The position numbers and the translations under genes were made by a program. A stretch of DNA of 64,000 nucleotides from Megalonaias nervosa (taxonomy: Eukaryota; Mollusca; Bivalvia; Unionida; Unionidae). Under the pieces are notes generated by a model, which was given only the letters and a program-made list of their open reading frames with translations, was not told the DNA's origin and did not search any database. Numbering within the stretch: the first letter of the stretch is position 1; every line of letters starts with the position of its first letter. Below, in pieces: positions 44,754 through 57,024 of this stretch. The DNA lies in NCBI GenBank assembly GCA_016617855.1, contig JAECUM010094095.1:1-64000 (forward strand), given 5' to 3'.

Positions 44754-46803
44754 TCTTTTTTGCATTGTCACAAAACGTTAATACCTCATGGCGAGTACAA
44801 TATCTTTCTCCTCTCATAAGTAGATCGGTGCGATGAACATTAGATGTTTCAGTTGCTGTTGTGAAGGTTGTACATATCAGTCTCATACAGCCTTGTGAGC
44901 AGGGAGAAACAATCAATTTATTCGGACATTATCCCTTGTTCATTGCAAAAAAATTTAATTCTAGTAATGAGCATGTTACTGTAAATAAACTTTAGAAATT
45001 TAAAGGCTGGAATTTGCTATTATATGCTATAACATACGTGCATCGGAAAACAAAACCAGCTTCTTTAAAGATGGTATTATATTCAGCCTGTGTTAAAGGA
45101 ACTATTAAGTACCAATGCAGAACATGTCGAATGAAAGAATAGTGCTCCTGATTGGTTTGTATCCACGACGACGTTGGCGATAAAATTGTCTGATGTAGGC
45201 TTGAATTAGACGTATGTTATGTTTTACAAACTGCTGACCATAGTATATTATTTTTAAAACTATTTATCTCACTGGATGGGTATCACCTCCAGATCCTGAC
45301 GGAGATGGATCCACAACGGCGGCTATGGCGGCTTTGTCGTCTTCAACATCAAGATTGCGTATTAAGAATTCCAGGTCATTGTTTCTTTTTTAAATATGAT
45401 AACTAGATGGTGGGGTTCGGAACCAGAACAACATTTTGCTATCTGAAAACTAGTGTGCAACGACCTTCCACCTATGATTCTTTCGTTGCGAGGTGTCTCA
45501 GCACAATTGTGCTTATTTTGCAAACTAGAACGGACGTGAGCATAATTGGTTGTTTGGGGTTCCGTTATTATAAACTTGTTACCTAATTACAGAAACCAAA
45601 TTCGAAATCACAAAATCTGCAACGAACGCATTGCATGTTGAATTCGAATCACTAAATCAACGTGTTGCGCAAAGAAAGTATCAACATAAAACCGATTTAA
45701 AATCCCCAAAAATTAAATAAAGCCAATGGAATACTCATGTATGACAATATGTTTGGAAAATCGTTCTCCAATATACTTGTTCCTCACCTTTATGCAACTG
45801 TGAATGTATACATGGACGCAGTCTTCATATTATATGTACTAAAATTGGCATGGAAAAGACAGACAGGGTGACAGATAGAACTATGGAACGGGGAGAGTTT
45901 CGTGTGATTAGATAGGTTTAGTATTACTGATGTTTTTACGATCGATAATGAGGAGACAAGACAAGCAATTAATTGTTAGTGAAATGACTAATTAATGGAA
46001 TGAGAGATTTCATATGAAGCGAAACCAGTTAGTATTGACTGTATACATCTTAGTCTTCCTTTTAATAAACGATATCTGTGTTTCGTTCTTAATTAAGATA
46101 TTCTATTCATTACTGTGAGATTCATCTCTAAACATGAATAGTTTTTTTAAAGAATACTCTGTTCTTCATAATGATCGACAGGAAAAAAAAACCGGAAAAC
46201 CAAGTTATACTGATTTTCTGGATCTAGATAGATGAGAAACTAAGCTAACTAGAAATAGAATGCTGTAATTATATCTCAATTAGCTTCTTTAGAAAAAAAT
46301 CAAGAACCTAACAACAACATCAAAGAAACAAACAGAAGTAAACCGATTTATACAGACTTAGAAGAAAGGGGTAAGTAGGCTTTTATTTGTTAATAGATAC
46401 ATTTCTCTTTGGTGGCTTGGATATGCTCTTATAGTGTGAGGAGACGCTCACCTGGCCAATATTTTGCGACGTATCCATAACATTGGTCGGAAATGTGACG
46501 CCTCCTAACAATGAACAAATCTCTCAACAACTGATCATAGTGAAACATGTTGGTGATAAAAACAATCTAGTTGACACTCGGTAACATTAGTAGTCCTAAC
46601 TTCATATGCATGCTTGATCAGGCTGGCTCATATTCCCAGGTACTAATGTAGTCTAAGGACTCATGGACTGTCACCATTCATCAAGCAAGACCAGTTTTTG
46701 ACAGCTGTTGGATTCATAACTTAACATTGTGTCCATCACTCTTTGCTAGAATATTTTTCGAGAAGAATATTTAACCATTAAAACTGTTACATAATTTACT
46801 TAC

Positions 46804-47419
46804 CGCTCCGTGCAGTGTGCTTATCCTCAAATCTCGTCAAGTTTTCTACTTTCGACGCCAAGTCAGCAAACTTCTTTTCGATGACGTCGACTTTGTTCTC
46901 AAGCATTGTTTCAACGTCTCTTATCTTAGACAAGGTGACGTCATAATCTTGTTTGGGGAGCCTCCTTATTTTATCTTCAAAAGTGTTCACCGTTTTCACT
47001 AATTCAGAATATTTATGTTCAGTATCCGCTAGTTTATTCTCAAGTTCTCGTCGTTTTACTTTCTCTGCTTGGAAAGATCTTCGCAAACTCTGAAGATAAT
47101 ATAGATCGTTGCAATCTGATGTATGTGATGTTTGCCTCAAGTTTTCTTTTGAATTATGATCGGCTATTTCGGCTAGACCGGTGCCTTTGCATACACTTGT
47201 ACACTGATAAATTGTTTGGTTCAATGAGTCAATCATATTCTGTCTCTCTATACGTTCCAGGCGCAAGTCCTTGCGTATACTCACAAACTGTTCTTGCATG
47301 TCCAACACGTCTCCCTCCAACTTCAGAAGTTGTGTCTGCTGTTTATTCCCAGAGGAATGGTATAGTATTGACGATAAAAGAATGAAAATTACACCACGTG
47401 CTAGTCTGTGATTTTCCAT
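46804..47419 (-). CDS. PGRP gene, exon 1 (signal peptide and coiled-coil stalk)
   Basis: Start ATG at 47,419 in the context AATCATGG; 616 bp, residues 1-205 plus one base. Residues 1-24 are a signal peptide (GVIFILLSSILYHSSG core). The rest is helical and strongly charged, with heptad-like stretches at about 28-65 (LLKLEGDVLDMQEQFVSIRK) and 110-195, separated by a Cys-containing break (YQCTSVCKG, SDCNDLYYL). A GTAAGT donor begins at 46,803. Phase 1, and the junction codon (G plus AA) fits exon 2 exactly. The stalk predicts a secreted oligomer presenting PGRP heads. Joining these exons is inferred from phase, splice signals and order; another partner for exon 1 (such as a C1q or lectin head) cannot be excluded without RNA. 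Confidence 0.78.
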
Positions 47420-48680
47420 GATTGTCCTTTACCGAATTGCAATAATGTTCTCTGTGCTATTACAATCATAGGCTACTTACAATAAATGCGTTTTACCACA
47501 GTGTGTCCTGTTGTTACGTGTAGTAGCGGCCTCTTTATTTTGTTCAACATTTAAGGACTAGAACAGGAAGTGTATGGCCTCCTAAGTGCCTTGATAAACA
47601 TATCATTTAACTTTTCTGATGCATTGTCGTACCGTAGACTTACATTTCTAAGGGTAATTGGCACACAATCTCAATAAGTTGTTATCACGTATTTCACTTT
47701 CTTGTTTTTTTTTTTTTTTTTTTGTTGTTCCATAATCTGACTCCATATCTTGCACGTGTTTAAATGCACATAACCTTGACCCGATAAATAATATTTCGTT
47801 CTCGTGGCAGTTGGACGGCTCAGCCCTTTGCTAAGAGTTTTTTGTATGATACTTAATGACATTATTAGGCAGCTTCCGGATGGTACTGGTATATGTACAA
47901 AATATATACTTGACTTTAAACAAACAAAAGAGAGTTAATTATAAGCTACAATGAGCATTGTTTAAGCTTGGCTGTAACTTTTACTTTTCAGCTGAGGCTA
48001 AAGTTCGGTTTCCATTTCCAGCTATCCCACCTCCACTCCTGATCGAACTAGCGATGCTAATATAATGATATCGATGACCATCTGCCCATTTGTATGATTG
48101 TCTGTACGATCGTCCGTTGACGATGTGACTTCTACAACATAACTTTAAATTGATGTGCTATTTTCTCTCGTCCCTTATATACGTTGTTCCGTTTAGATAG
48201 GGGACAAAAACCTATTGCTGTATTTACAGTTAAAGTCACTGAAGCTGAAAATGACACGTATATTTGGTACTCTAGGGAATTACCATAAAAATGTGGGAAT
48301 AATTTATTACTCTCTATCGAATCATTGTGTCGGAATAATGTTTTGCTACATCAAATTGGAACTAAATACAGTGCAGATATTGTGGTTAATACCAACAAGA
48401 TGATTATGTTTTGTACCTTTACACTTTCACTATTCTTCAATAATAAATACGTCCATTTAATGTTAATTTTTTGTATTTGCTGACACAGATTTCTTACATA
48501 ATTGCCACATAGCCTGCATAAAGGTATTCGTATGATTAATTATTTAGACATTTATTAATTCCAGTTTCTTTGGGATACAACTTTGTGATGATGATGATGA
48601 TGACGATGACGACGACGATGGTTACGATCGTTTACAGTAAGGAATTTTTTGATTTTGTTACGTCTCTATGGTCTTACACT
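47420..48680. other. Upstream region of the PGRP gene
   Basis: No promoter motif could be identified with confidence. A GTAAGTAG on the minus strand near 47,477 could be the donor of a 5' non-coding exon's intron. A poly-T run is at 47,705-47,723. Confidence 0.3.
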
Positions 48681-48910
48681 CATTAACAAAAAAGAACGAA
48701 AACCAACAAGTTTTGTAAAATTCAACAACTAATGTTTTCGCTCTAATACAAAGTAAACATTTAAAAATAGCTTACGATTTTCTGATTTAAACACCGAATG
48801 GTCCAAATGTTTCTACCACAAGCCCTGATGAATAACGTTCTAATTAAATTCCAGTGGTATTCCAATTAAATCCTAATATTGAAAGTGTTGACGTGCCTTT
48901 AGTCTCGAAA
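48681..48910 (-). repeat. LTR-related fragment
   Basis: AACCAACAAGTTTTGTAAAA with ATTCAACAACTAAT resembles the reverse complement of the LTR 3' region (GTTAAATTTTACAAAGCTTG) and the scrap at window position 1. No defined ends. Confidence 0.4.
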
Positions 48911-50342
48911 ATGATAATGTGTTAGTAGCCTGTAGTTTAGTAATGTGCTAAAAGGCTTTTGATGAATCTCAGTAATATGATCGCAAAATGTTCTTGTCTG
49001 AAAACACAATAATTCCAAATTCATTTTCCATTCCAAGAATATTATTGATGAACACATTATATTTCTTGTGAATATTAATTTGAATCAATAATTTCACCCA
49101 AGAAAATACCGAACACAACAATAAGACTGATTCTGCCTCAGATTTTAAATGCAAGAATGGGCAATTTCTCAAGTAAACAAAATTATACAAAAACAAATTA
49201 CAATAAAGAACATTGGAAACATTTTGTTCGCTATATATTTCTTGGGGGAATACCAATGTCCTAGACTCTGATTAAAATAAAATAATCTAAATACTTAATC
49301 CACAATCATAGGAAAATATTATCTATAGATTCTGTTGTTTGCAAAATCAATGTCACTAGTCTGGTACAAAATGAACTTGATCTTGGACAAGGTGAAGCAC
49401 TATAAAAATTAAATATACATAACAATTTGTTTTCGTTTAATTCATTCTTGTAAGCTCATTTTACAATAAAGAGTGGGAAATGTTGACATCGTCAGATGAA
49501 AACATCATGAAAAAAAGTTTCCTGTTATAAGCAGTAGCTATGAAAAGAATTTATAGGCATCCGGATTATGTTATAATATCTCATAACTAACATCAATATA
49601 TTCTCTATTACATCGGATGGAACGCCTAGCTGAATATCAAAACATCCTACCCTGGCATACCGTATATAAAGAGTTATATTTCTGCATTGATGTTTGACAG
49701 AATTTCATTAAAAGTGGAGATCTAATGTCTGACTTGTTTATGCTTTCGATTTAAACAACATATTAAAATATATCATAAATTTGTACATGTGATTCTTTGA
49801 ATTGAATATAAACGTAAATGATGCACAATCCAAACCTTTCATAGTTGCACATTGGAAAAATCTGATAATTCAAGAATTTAAACAAGATGCGTAATACATA
49901 CCGTTATTTATCATGACTTTGATAATGTTGTCACTTGCAGTATTAATTGTTGTGAATGTATATGCTAGTTTGAGGACAAGGGTCTAGTTAATTTAGGACA
50001 AGGGTCTATTTAATCTGTTCATCATAGGTTTATATTATATTATCATTTTCTCGTCATTACTTTCACAGCCTTTACAACTCCAATCACTGCCTGGAATTAC
50101 TGAGGTTTGCTGATTCGGAATGTTGGTCTTTAACAAAGTAGTTATAGTCTTTACATTGCTGAAAGTGACTAGAGTATATATCCATGACCTGTGCTGACCA
50201 GACCATGATGGGAAAGAAACCTCTAAAGTGCTAATAATTATTGTCAGCCACACTATCACTTTCCGTTCTTTGGTTATCTACACGTGTACCGTTATAAAGA
50301 CGCCGGTAGTAATCCATTTGAATTCAAATCAGCAGTAGATAG
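48911..50342. other. Non-coding stretch, nothing recognised
   Basis: Very AT-rich. The open frames at 48,969-49,256 and 50,035-50,259 (minus) have no motif or splice support. Confidence 0.5.
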
Positions 50343-51266
50343 TGTTACGTGTAGGCTCGTACAATAATAACAAGAGAAAAGAGTGAAGCCAACAAGCTTT
50401 GTATATTTTAACAAAATAATTTACTTCCCTAGAAAACAATGTAAAATTTGGAAAATAGGACTTACGGTTTGTGAATATAATCCAAAATTTAATCCTAAGA
50501 ATGAAAAATGCAAGTCCTATCACTAAATAGTTCTATTAGAATCCAGGTTTTAATCTCTACGACGTTCCAATATGGAAGGCGATGACGTCAGATGTGGTCC
50601 ATTTACAAATAACAACAATTCCTCAATTGAATCACAGTTGATGTTTCCGAATAATTCCAGAATAAATTTCCACTGAATTTCTTTCTCCCAGAATTTATAA
50701 AACAGTGCACAAGTTTGGTTTTCTAGAGAATAAACTATTAAATTCCAAAAACAAATGAACTTCAAAAACAATCTGGATTCAACAACAGAAACCTATCCAG
50801 CCTTCAAGGTTTTAAAAATACAACTCACTGAAAAGCGCTCAGAAAGGGTATTAAATCCAACTAAAATATCATCCCGTTCTCGCGAGATAGATCACGTGGT
50901 CTCTTAACACTTGAACAAAGCAATAGAAAAAATGTAATTTGTCACGTTGCAAGAACAGCCCTATCTAAGAACCAGACTCTCACTCTGAAATAAATTTAAA
51001 AACAAAACATTGTTTATTCAGACTAGACCGAAATGACCCTGGCATTAGCCAATCGTTTTCGCGTAGTGTTTATACCAGCGCGGACCAAGGTAAACTAAAA
51101 ATAATGCTAACGTAACAACTTTTACGTTTTAGATAAACAGAATTACCGAAATAAAATATCGAATCCCGTGAAAATAATCATTACAATAAAATGTAATGGA
51201 ACAAAAATAAAATAAAAAAGAATTTTAAAACTAGCACACAAGCAACTTAATTACATATACGTAACA
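50343..51266 (-). repeat. Solo LTR of the Gmr1-like family
   Basis: 924 bp with inverted termini TGTTACG and CGTAACA, flanked by the 4-bp duplication ATAG (50,339-50,342 and 51,267-51,270). Read on the minus strand it starts TGTTACGTATATGTAATT and ends CGAGCCTACACGTAACA, matching the 3' LTR of copy 1. It arose by recombination between the LTRs of a full element. Confidence 0.93.
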
Positions 51267-51284
51267 ATAGTCTAGATGGAAACA

Positions 51285-51690
51285 AAGCACAGGAGCATGA
51301 TGCTAGATAGTCTGGCTAGGAATTAACCCAAAGAGCATGACGACAGATTGGCTGGGTGGGAGTAGACTACTAGAGCATGCCGTTAGATAGGCTGGCTGGG
51401 AATAAACTCTTATAGCATGACGCTGATAAGATGGTTGTGAATAAACCTCAAGAAGATGACGACCAACAAGCTGGCTGATAATAGACCTCCAGTTACCCGA
51501 ACGTCAAGTTAGGATGACTGGGAATCAACTCCTAGAGCATGACATTAAATATGCTGGCTGGGAATAAACCCCATATAGGTTCATGATCTATTGCCTGGCT
51601 GGGAATAAGTCTCTATATGTTGATGATCGATTACCTGGCTGGGAACAAGTCCCTAAAGCATGACGTTAAATAGGATGGATGGGTAAGTTC
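51285..51690. repeat. Degenerate tandem repeat, unit about 45 bp
   Basis: Around nine imperfect units share GAGCATGACG, TAGATAGGCTGGCTGGGAAT and AAACCCC-like segments. Right beside the solo LTR. Confidence 0.82.
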
Positions 51691-51763
51691 CTGTTTAGCT
51701 GGACATAAGTAATTGTTTACATTTTCCTGGCATCTACGCGATATAGTATTATGTATATACAGG

Positions 51764-51905
51764 ATCTCAAATGGGTAACGATTTAATATTGAATTTATGA
51801 AACGAGTTGAATAATGTCCAGCTTTTGCAAGCCTTGGCGAGCAAAAGCTGGACATTATTTAACGAGTTTCATAAATTTAATATTAAATCATTACCCATTT
51901 GAGAT
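51764..51905. repeat. 142-bp hairpin element, two 65-bp arms
   Basis: Left arm 51,764-51,828 and right arm 51,841-51,905 are reverse complements at about 60 of 65 positions, with a 12-base loop (AAGCCTTGGCGA). Outer ends are ATCTCAAATGGG and CCCATTTGAGAT; inner ends are AGCTTTTGC and GCAAAAGCT. It looks like a small foldback MITE. No target duplication is evident. Confidence 0.93.
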
Positions 51906-53005
51906 TCTTTTTATCACATAGTTTTATTTCAGTAGAAATTATTTAGATAAGAAGAAGAACGAATAATTTCGTTCATTCTGACAGACGCTGTACCTTTCAT
52001 TTGTTGTGCGTAAAAATAGTCCCAAACAAAGTTGAAATAGTAAAAGTATATTATACATTTTTGATAACTATAAATCAGAAAATAATCATCCCTCCAAATA
52101 AACAGAACATTTTACAAAAGGCAAAACATTTGTCAACACAAAATTGTCCAATGCGTGTGATGTCACATTGTTTGATACGGTGCATACTACCGGTTTGAGC
52201 TGGCCTACACAACACGGTGACAGTGTTTACTTTGAGATTCCAGTCACGACTAAACATTACATTGTTGCGATATTTTCTGTGAAAAGAAGATTACTGGATG
52301 CACAAATATACATATTTACTGTAATGTATTTGTGACCGGATATTTGCAGTCTTTGATTTGGAACATTAGATTGTACAGAAGACGTAAACAAATCTCTATT
52401 TGAGTCGGATTTGCGTCACATATTTATCACGTAAATATGATGTGGTTTTATAAAGTTCTGTCAGTTGGAGGGACCGGTTTATGTCTACATTCTTCTGTGA
52501 ACAAAGGTGAGTTTATTTACTTCATTAAGTTCATATTTAAACCAAGCTTGTATATAGGGCGGATTCCATGCTACAGATATACCGCCCATCCATTCCCACC
52601 CCTACCCTCGTTACCATCTAAGCAATACCTGTAGTTTTACTTGTTGCTATTGGTCTTGTCTTGGGGGTTTTGCTATTTTTTATGTTATGATATGTTATAC
52701 ATGACATAACAAACCCCTGTGGGAGTAAATTGGCAATATTGAAATAGACAAGACCATCGTTTTCCAATTCCCTTTCGCTAGTCGAATAAAAAAATGGCGG
52801 CCAAAAAATGTTCAATGAAAACAAAAATTCCCAAAGGCAGGGTTGAAAAAGTTTTCCCACGATCGCAGCCAATCATTAAAGAGAATACTGCACAATAATT
52901 TCATGGGCTTATTAGGACCAATCAGAATCACATAAAGTGATATGTTCACATGTATAATATCAAAAATATGAAACTGCACACACTGTACGCAAAGTGTACC
53001 GACTA
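51906..53005. other. Non-coding stretch, possible non-autonomous DNA element
   Basis: TTTATCACATAGT at about 51,909-51,921 and its reverse complement ACTATGTGATAAA at about 53,003-53,015 could be 13-bp terminal inverted repeats of a 1.1-kb element. No transposase frame lies between them. Confidence 0.3.
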
Positions 53006-53908
53006 TGTGATAAATTTAATTTAATTGTTTGTTTGATAGTTGTAAACTAGTATTATTTCATTACATGCTATTGTAATGTAACATTGAGTTCAGTTTTGTT
53101 TGACCTGACTAGATATTTTTCATTTTTTATTTCATTGACGTAAACAACTAACACTGTATCTAGTTGCTGACCTCACTAACACTGTATCTAGTTGCTGACC
53201 TCGTTTCAGAATCAGTGACAGTTTTAGTAAAAAACATTTAAATTTTTTATCTTTCTTAAAGTAAGAATCTTTAAGTTAAGTCAGGTCATACCTGAATTAC
53301 GTGACGAGTGGCATGTATCAATTGTTACAAACTTCTATTTTTTTCCAGAACAATGAACTTTTAACCCTCATTCGGGAATCTGTTTTGCATCTTATTTTGC
53401 GTATAACTGTTGATTTTGATAGAGGTTTCTCAGTCGGGCTCGAAACAATTGACACGTTAAGTTGCTATTATGTTGTGATCAGTATGCGTTGAATTTTTAT
53501 TTTATTGAATTCAAGTGATTCTTTTTCCCTGGAAATACGTAAGTGCTCCTACAAAATTCTTACATAAGACAGTTATGGAAGTAATACTGAAATCAAAACT
53601 GGAATTATATTAACTGTAATTCAAAAGGAGACTGTTGACATAACAGCACTTCGCTGACCAGAACAGACGTCATCGCTTTCCATTTTAGATTTCCTCGGGA
53701 TTCGAACTTAGTTTCAATCAGGATTTGTATTACTAGGACTTCCTTTTAAATTCTTGGATTATTTTGGATTTAATTCGTAAAACTGTATGTTGTTTGTTCT
53801 TAATTTTTCAGTTTATATTCGAGGGAAAAAAATTATTTTTTAAATTTTACAAAGCTTGTTGTCTTCACTCTTTTCTGTTACTCATTTCAAGAGCATAGAC
53901 TCGTAACA
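53004..53908 (+). repeat. 5' LTR of copy 2
   Basis: Shares long blocks with 58,627-59,250, for example CATTACATGCTATTGTAATG and GTGACGAGTGGCATGTATCA. It ends GACTCGTAACA at 53,908. It contains a local 37-bp duplication (CTGACCTCACTAACACTGTA...) at about 53,160-53,205 absent from the 3' LTR. The exact start is uncertain by a few bases. Confidence 0.88.
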
Positions 53909-53914
53909 GAAAAT

Positions 53915-53932
53915 TGGGGGCTCGTCCGGGAT
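53915..53932 (+). promoter_or_regulatory. Primer-binding site for tRNA-Pro
   Basis: TGGGGGCTCGTCCGGGAT, 18 bases, six bases after the LTR end. It is complementary to the 3' end of tRNA-Pro and the same sequence used as the primer site by murine gammaretroviruses. Confidence 0.92.
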
Positions 53933-54065
53933 ATATGAATTTGGCTAAAATATTTCAGAAAACTTTGTTTTTGAAATTTAAACTCCTCTAGTTTTTTAAT
54001 TTTTTAAATCCCAAGTATTATTTTACATTTTAGAAATCGTTAGTGAAATCAACAGGCTTTTTACC

Positions 54066-55440
54066 ATGTCATCGAAAGTGGAGATCTTTCGTTCAAATCC
54101 TACCCAGGAACAGTTAGAATTCTTGAAAAAAAAGTTGAACTGCTTCAGCTTGCCAGAACATATGATCTTTCTGAGTCAAAAGCGTCTTTAACGAAGCAAG
54201 AAATAAAACACCAGTATTTGGTGGAGAAGAATGTTTTGGATAAAAGTGCCTTGGATTGATCAGTAAGTCTTTATCAGACTCTGACATAAAAATAAAGGAA
54301 TTAAAATTAAAATACAAGCTGGAATTAGAGTTAAGAAAACTTGAACTTCAGAAAGAGGAGAAACAAATGCAGTTACAGAAAGAAGAAAAACAAATGCTAT
54401 TGGAGAAAGAGGAGAGAGAGAAACAAATGCAGTTACAGAAAGAAGAGAAATAATTGCAGTTATCGAAAGAAGAAAAACAAATGCAATTAGATAAGGAGAG
54501 AGAGAAACAAATGCAGTTACAATTGGAGAAAGAGGTGAGCGAGAAACAAATGCAGTTACAATTGGAGAAAGAGGCGAGAGAGAGACAGACAGACAGACGG
54601 ACAGACAGACAGACAGACAGATGCAAATGCAAATGCAAAGAGAGAAGGAAGAAAAGGAATATCAATTTAGATTAAGAGAATTAGAGCTGTCAAGTGAAAA
54701 GCACATTCCCACTTTATATACAAATTCAAGCTTTCATTTTACTAAGAATGTTAGGTTAGTGCCCCCTTTCAGAGAAAAAGATGTAGACAAATATTTTTCT
54801 CAGTTTGAAAAAAATTGCTGAACATTTGAAATGGCCAAGGGAACATTGGACTTTATTATTACAATACATATTTACTGGTAAAGCTAGTGATATTTACAAT
54901 TCAGTGTCACTACACCAAAGTGCTGACTATGATCTGGTTAAGGAATGCATCTTAAAGGGTTATGATTTAGTCTTTGAGGCTTATCGGTAAAAATTCAGGA
55001 ACTATAAATAAGAAGCTGGACAAACTCATGTCGAATTTGCAAGAGAAAAAGAGCAGTTATTTGATAGTTGGTGCTTAGTCAAGAAAGTTGATCAAGATTA
55101 CGAAAATCTCAGACAACTTGTATTACTTGAAGAGTTCAAGAACTGTGTCCATAGTGACATTAAGACTTATATTGATGAGCATAAAATCGAAACCTTGGAA
55201 ACTGCTGACGTGCATTTCTTAGCTCAAAAAGTTTCTTTTGCAGGCAAGGTTTCCACTCAGCAGTCTTCTGGTAAAAAGTTATTTCAGCCTAATACGAGCC
55301 CTTCTAAATTTCAATCTGGCACAACTTTTAGAAATCAGGCATCTGATAAGCTTGATCAAAACTCATTATCTCTTCCTACGTGTATCTATTGCAAGAAGAA
55401 AAGACACGTTATTTCTGATTGCTACAAATTGAAAAATTAG
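54066..55440 (+). pseudogene. gag: gag (coiled coil, SCAN-like capsid, CCHC knuckle), broken
   Basis: Starts ATGTCATCGAAAGTGGAG at 54,066, parallel to copy 1. An early one-base change and a TGA near 54,258 break the N-terminus. 54,256-54,675 encodes a striking repeat of K-E-E-K-Q-M-Q-L-Q units, a long predicted coiled coil, with one TAA at 54,451 and a (CAGA)n run at 54,592-54,620. The capsid segment follows in 54,621-54,990 (LKWPREHWTLLLQYIFTG, YDLVKECILKGYDLVFEAYR), then a TAA. The CCHC knuckle CIYCKKKRHVISDC is at about 55,381-55,422. Confidence 0.8.
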
Positions 55441-55468
55441 CATCAGAATCAAGACAGACCTATTCCAA

Positions 55469-55828
55469 ATGCTCGTATTTCTAAGAGGTCAAGGTCACGG
55501 TCATGTATTGAGCAATACTTTTGTTGGGCCTAATAAACCCCAATCTGATTTTATTATGGGGAATTATGAACCGTTCATGTCGAAGGGTTCCATATCACTC
55601 TTGGGTGATTCGGCCAATCCTCTCCCTATTAAAATTTTAAGGGACACAGGAGTTTCTCAGAGTCTTTTATTATTAGGTACTTTGCCTTTTTCTGAGAAGT
55701 CTTCTTCTAATGAGAATGTTCTTATTCAGGGAGTAGAGTGCGGCTTTGTTAATGTTCCTCTCCATTCTGTAAATTTCTCATCAGACTTAGTCTTAGGACC
55801 TGTGACAGTCGGAATAGTGTCTTCTTGA
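55469..55828 (+). pseudogene. Aspartic protease region of pol
   Basis: One open piece of 119 residues: GSISLLGDSANPLPIKILRD, then TGVSQSLLLLG. The catalytic D-T-G is intact at 55,643-55,651, followed by the hydrophobic strand expected in retropepsins. The downstream VECGFVNVPLHSVNF and GPVTVGIV lead to TGA at 55,826-55,828. This is the better preserved of the two protease regions; copy 1 has a stop just before this triad. Confidence 0.75.
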
Positions 55829-56449
55829 CCCGTTGAGGGCATTCATTTATTACTAGGCAACGGCCTAGCTGGAGACAAGGTTGTGGTTAATCCACTTGTA
55901 AGTGACAAGCCTTGTTTAGATCAGAAAGACGATTCTATTGAAAAAGAATTCCCTGATTTACCCCTAGCTTGTGCTGTTACTAGAGCTATGGCAAAGAAAG
56001 CTCTTGATAATGATATTGATCAGGAACGTATTCTTTTAGCTAACACATGTATTGGTCAGGCTTTTGATGAGGTCACTTACGCTCCTTGTTTGGATCAATC
56101 AAAAGGTATTGATCATAGTGATACTGTTTTGACTACTCATTCTCTTTCTTCTTATCAGGGTGACTCGCGACAATCACTTGTCGTCAAAACGAAAAAGATC
56201 CTGAGATCTCCTGTTTGTTTCAAAGGGCCATTAGTGAAACTGAAGCCATTGAAGTACCTGTCTGTTATTTCTTTAAAAATGGGATTCTTGTGAGAAAATA
56301 GAGACCTCCCGAGGTACCTGCTGGTGATGAGTGGTCAGTGAACTATCAAATTGTAGTTCCAAAAATCATACAGACAGGGAATTCTTAGTCTGGCCCATGA
56401 AAGTCCTTTAGATGGTCATTTAAATAATAATAATACTGATCAGAAGATC
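55829..56449 (+). pseudogene. pol linker between protease and integrase
   Basis: An open frame from 55,883 to 56,293 (LVSDKPCLDQKDDSIEKEFP, then AVTRAMAKKALDNDIDQERI), an Asp/Glu-rich linker shared with copy 1. No catalytic motif. Confidence 0.6.
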
Positions 56450-56960
56450 TTGAATTACTTCTATTGGCCAAACATTAAAAGTGATGTTTGTAAATACTGC
56501 ATATCTTGTCATACTTATCAAATGGTAGGAAAACCCAATCAGAAGATGCTTAAGGCTCATCTGCAACCTATTCCTGCATTAGAGGAACCTTTTAGCAGAA
56601 TAATGGTAGATTGTGGTGGTCCCTTACTTAAGGCCAAGTCAGAAAATCAATACTTGTTGACCATTATGTGTGCATCAACAAGATTCCCAGAGAAAATTCC
56701 TTTGAAAACTATTAAAACTAACACGATGGTTAAAGTTTTGATAAAGTTTTCTACTCATTTTAGCCTTCCCAAATCTGTCCAATCTGATCAAGGGTCAAAT
56801 TTTATGTCTGGAATATTCCAGCCAGTTATGCTTGAATATGGCATCCAGGAATTCAAGTCAAAAGAGAAATTATGGTTTGACAGATCTACAATGGAGAGAA
56901 CGTTTGAGTGTGGTGATTGAGTTCTGTCTCTCTTGCTAAGATTAGGTATTACCGCCCTTA
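56340..56960 (+). pseudogene. Integrase, broken and internally deleted
   Basis: The zinc-binding end reads FYWPNIKSDVCKYCISCHTY; the last zinc-ligand Cys of copy 1 (CHTC) is Tyr here. The core carries the first Asp in IMVDCGGPLL and the second in SVQSDQGSNFMSGIF. After SKEKLWFDRSTMERTFECGD the frame ends in TGA (56,918), and the next bases already encode the C-terminal part (VLSLLLRLG, YYRPYKVKKKMN). The intervening half of the core, as found in complete Gmr1-type integrases, is absent, as in copy 1. Confidence 0.8.
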
Positions 56961-57024
56961 CAAAGTTAAGAAGAAAATGAATGGGTTAAATTATAATAAT
57001 ATTACTCCTGCGATGTAAATAAAT

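Larger units (their letters stand above)
40667..46803 (-). other. Intron 1 of the PGRP gene
   Basis: About 6.1 kb, with donor GTAAGT at 46,803 and acceptor TTACAG at 40,667 on the minus strand, phase 1. It contains trinucleotide, (GA)n and (TC)n microsatellites, SINE copy E nested beside another short element, and the 44-bp minisatellite. The stretch 44,751-46,803 is plain AT-rich sequence with nothing recognised. Confidence 0.8.
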
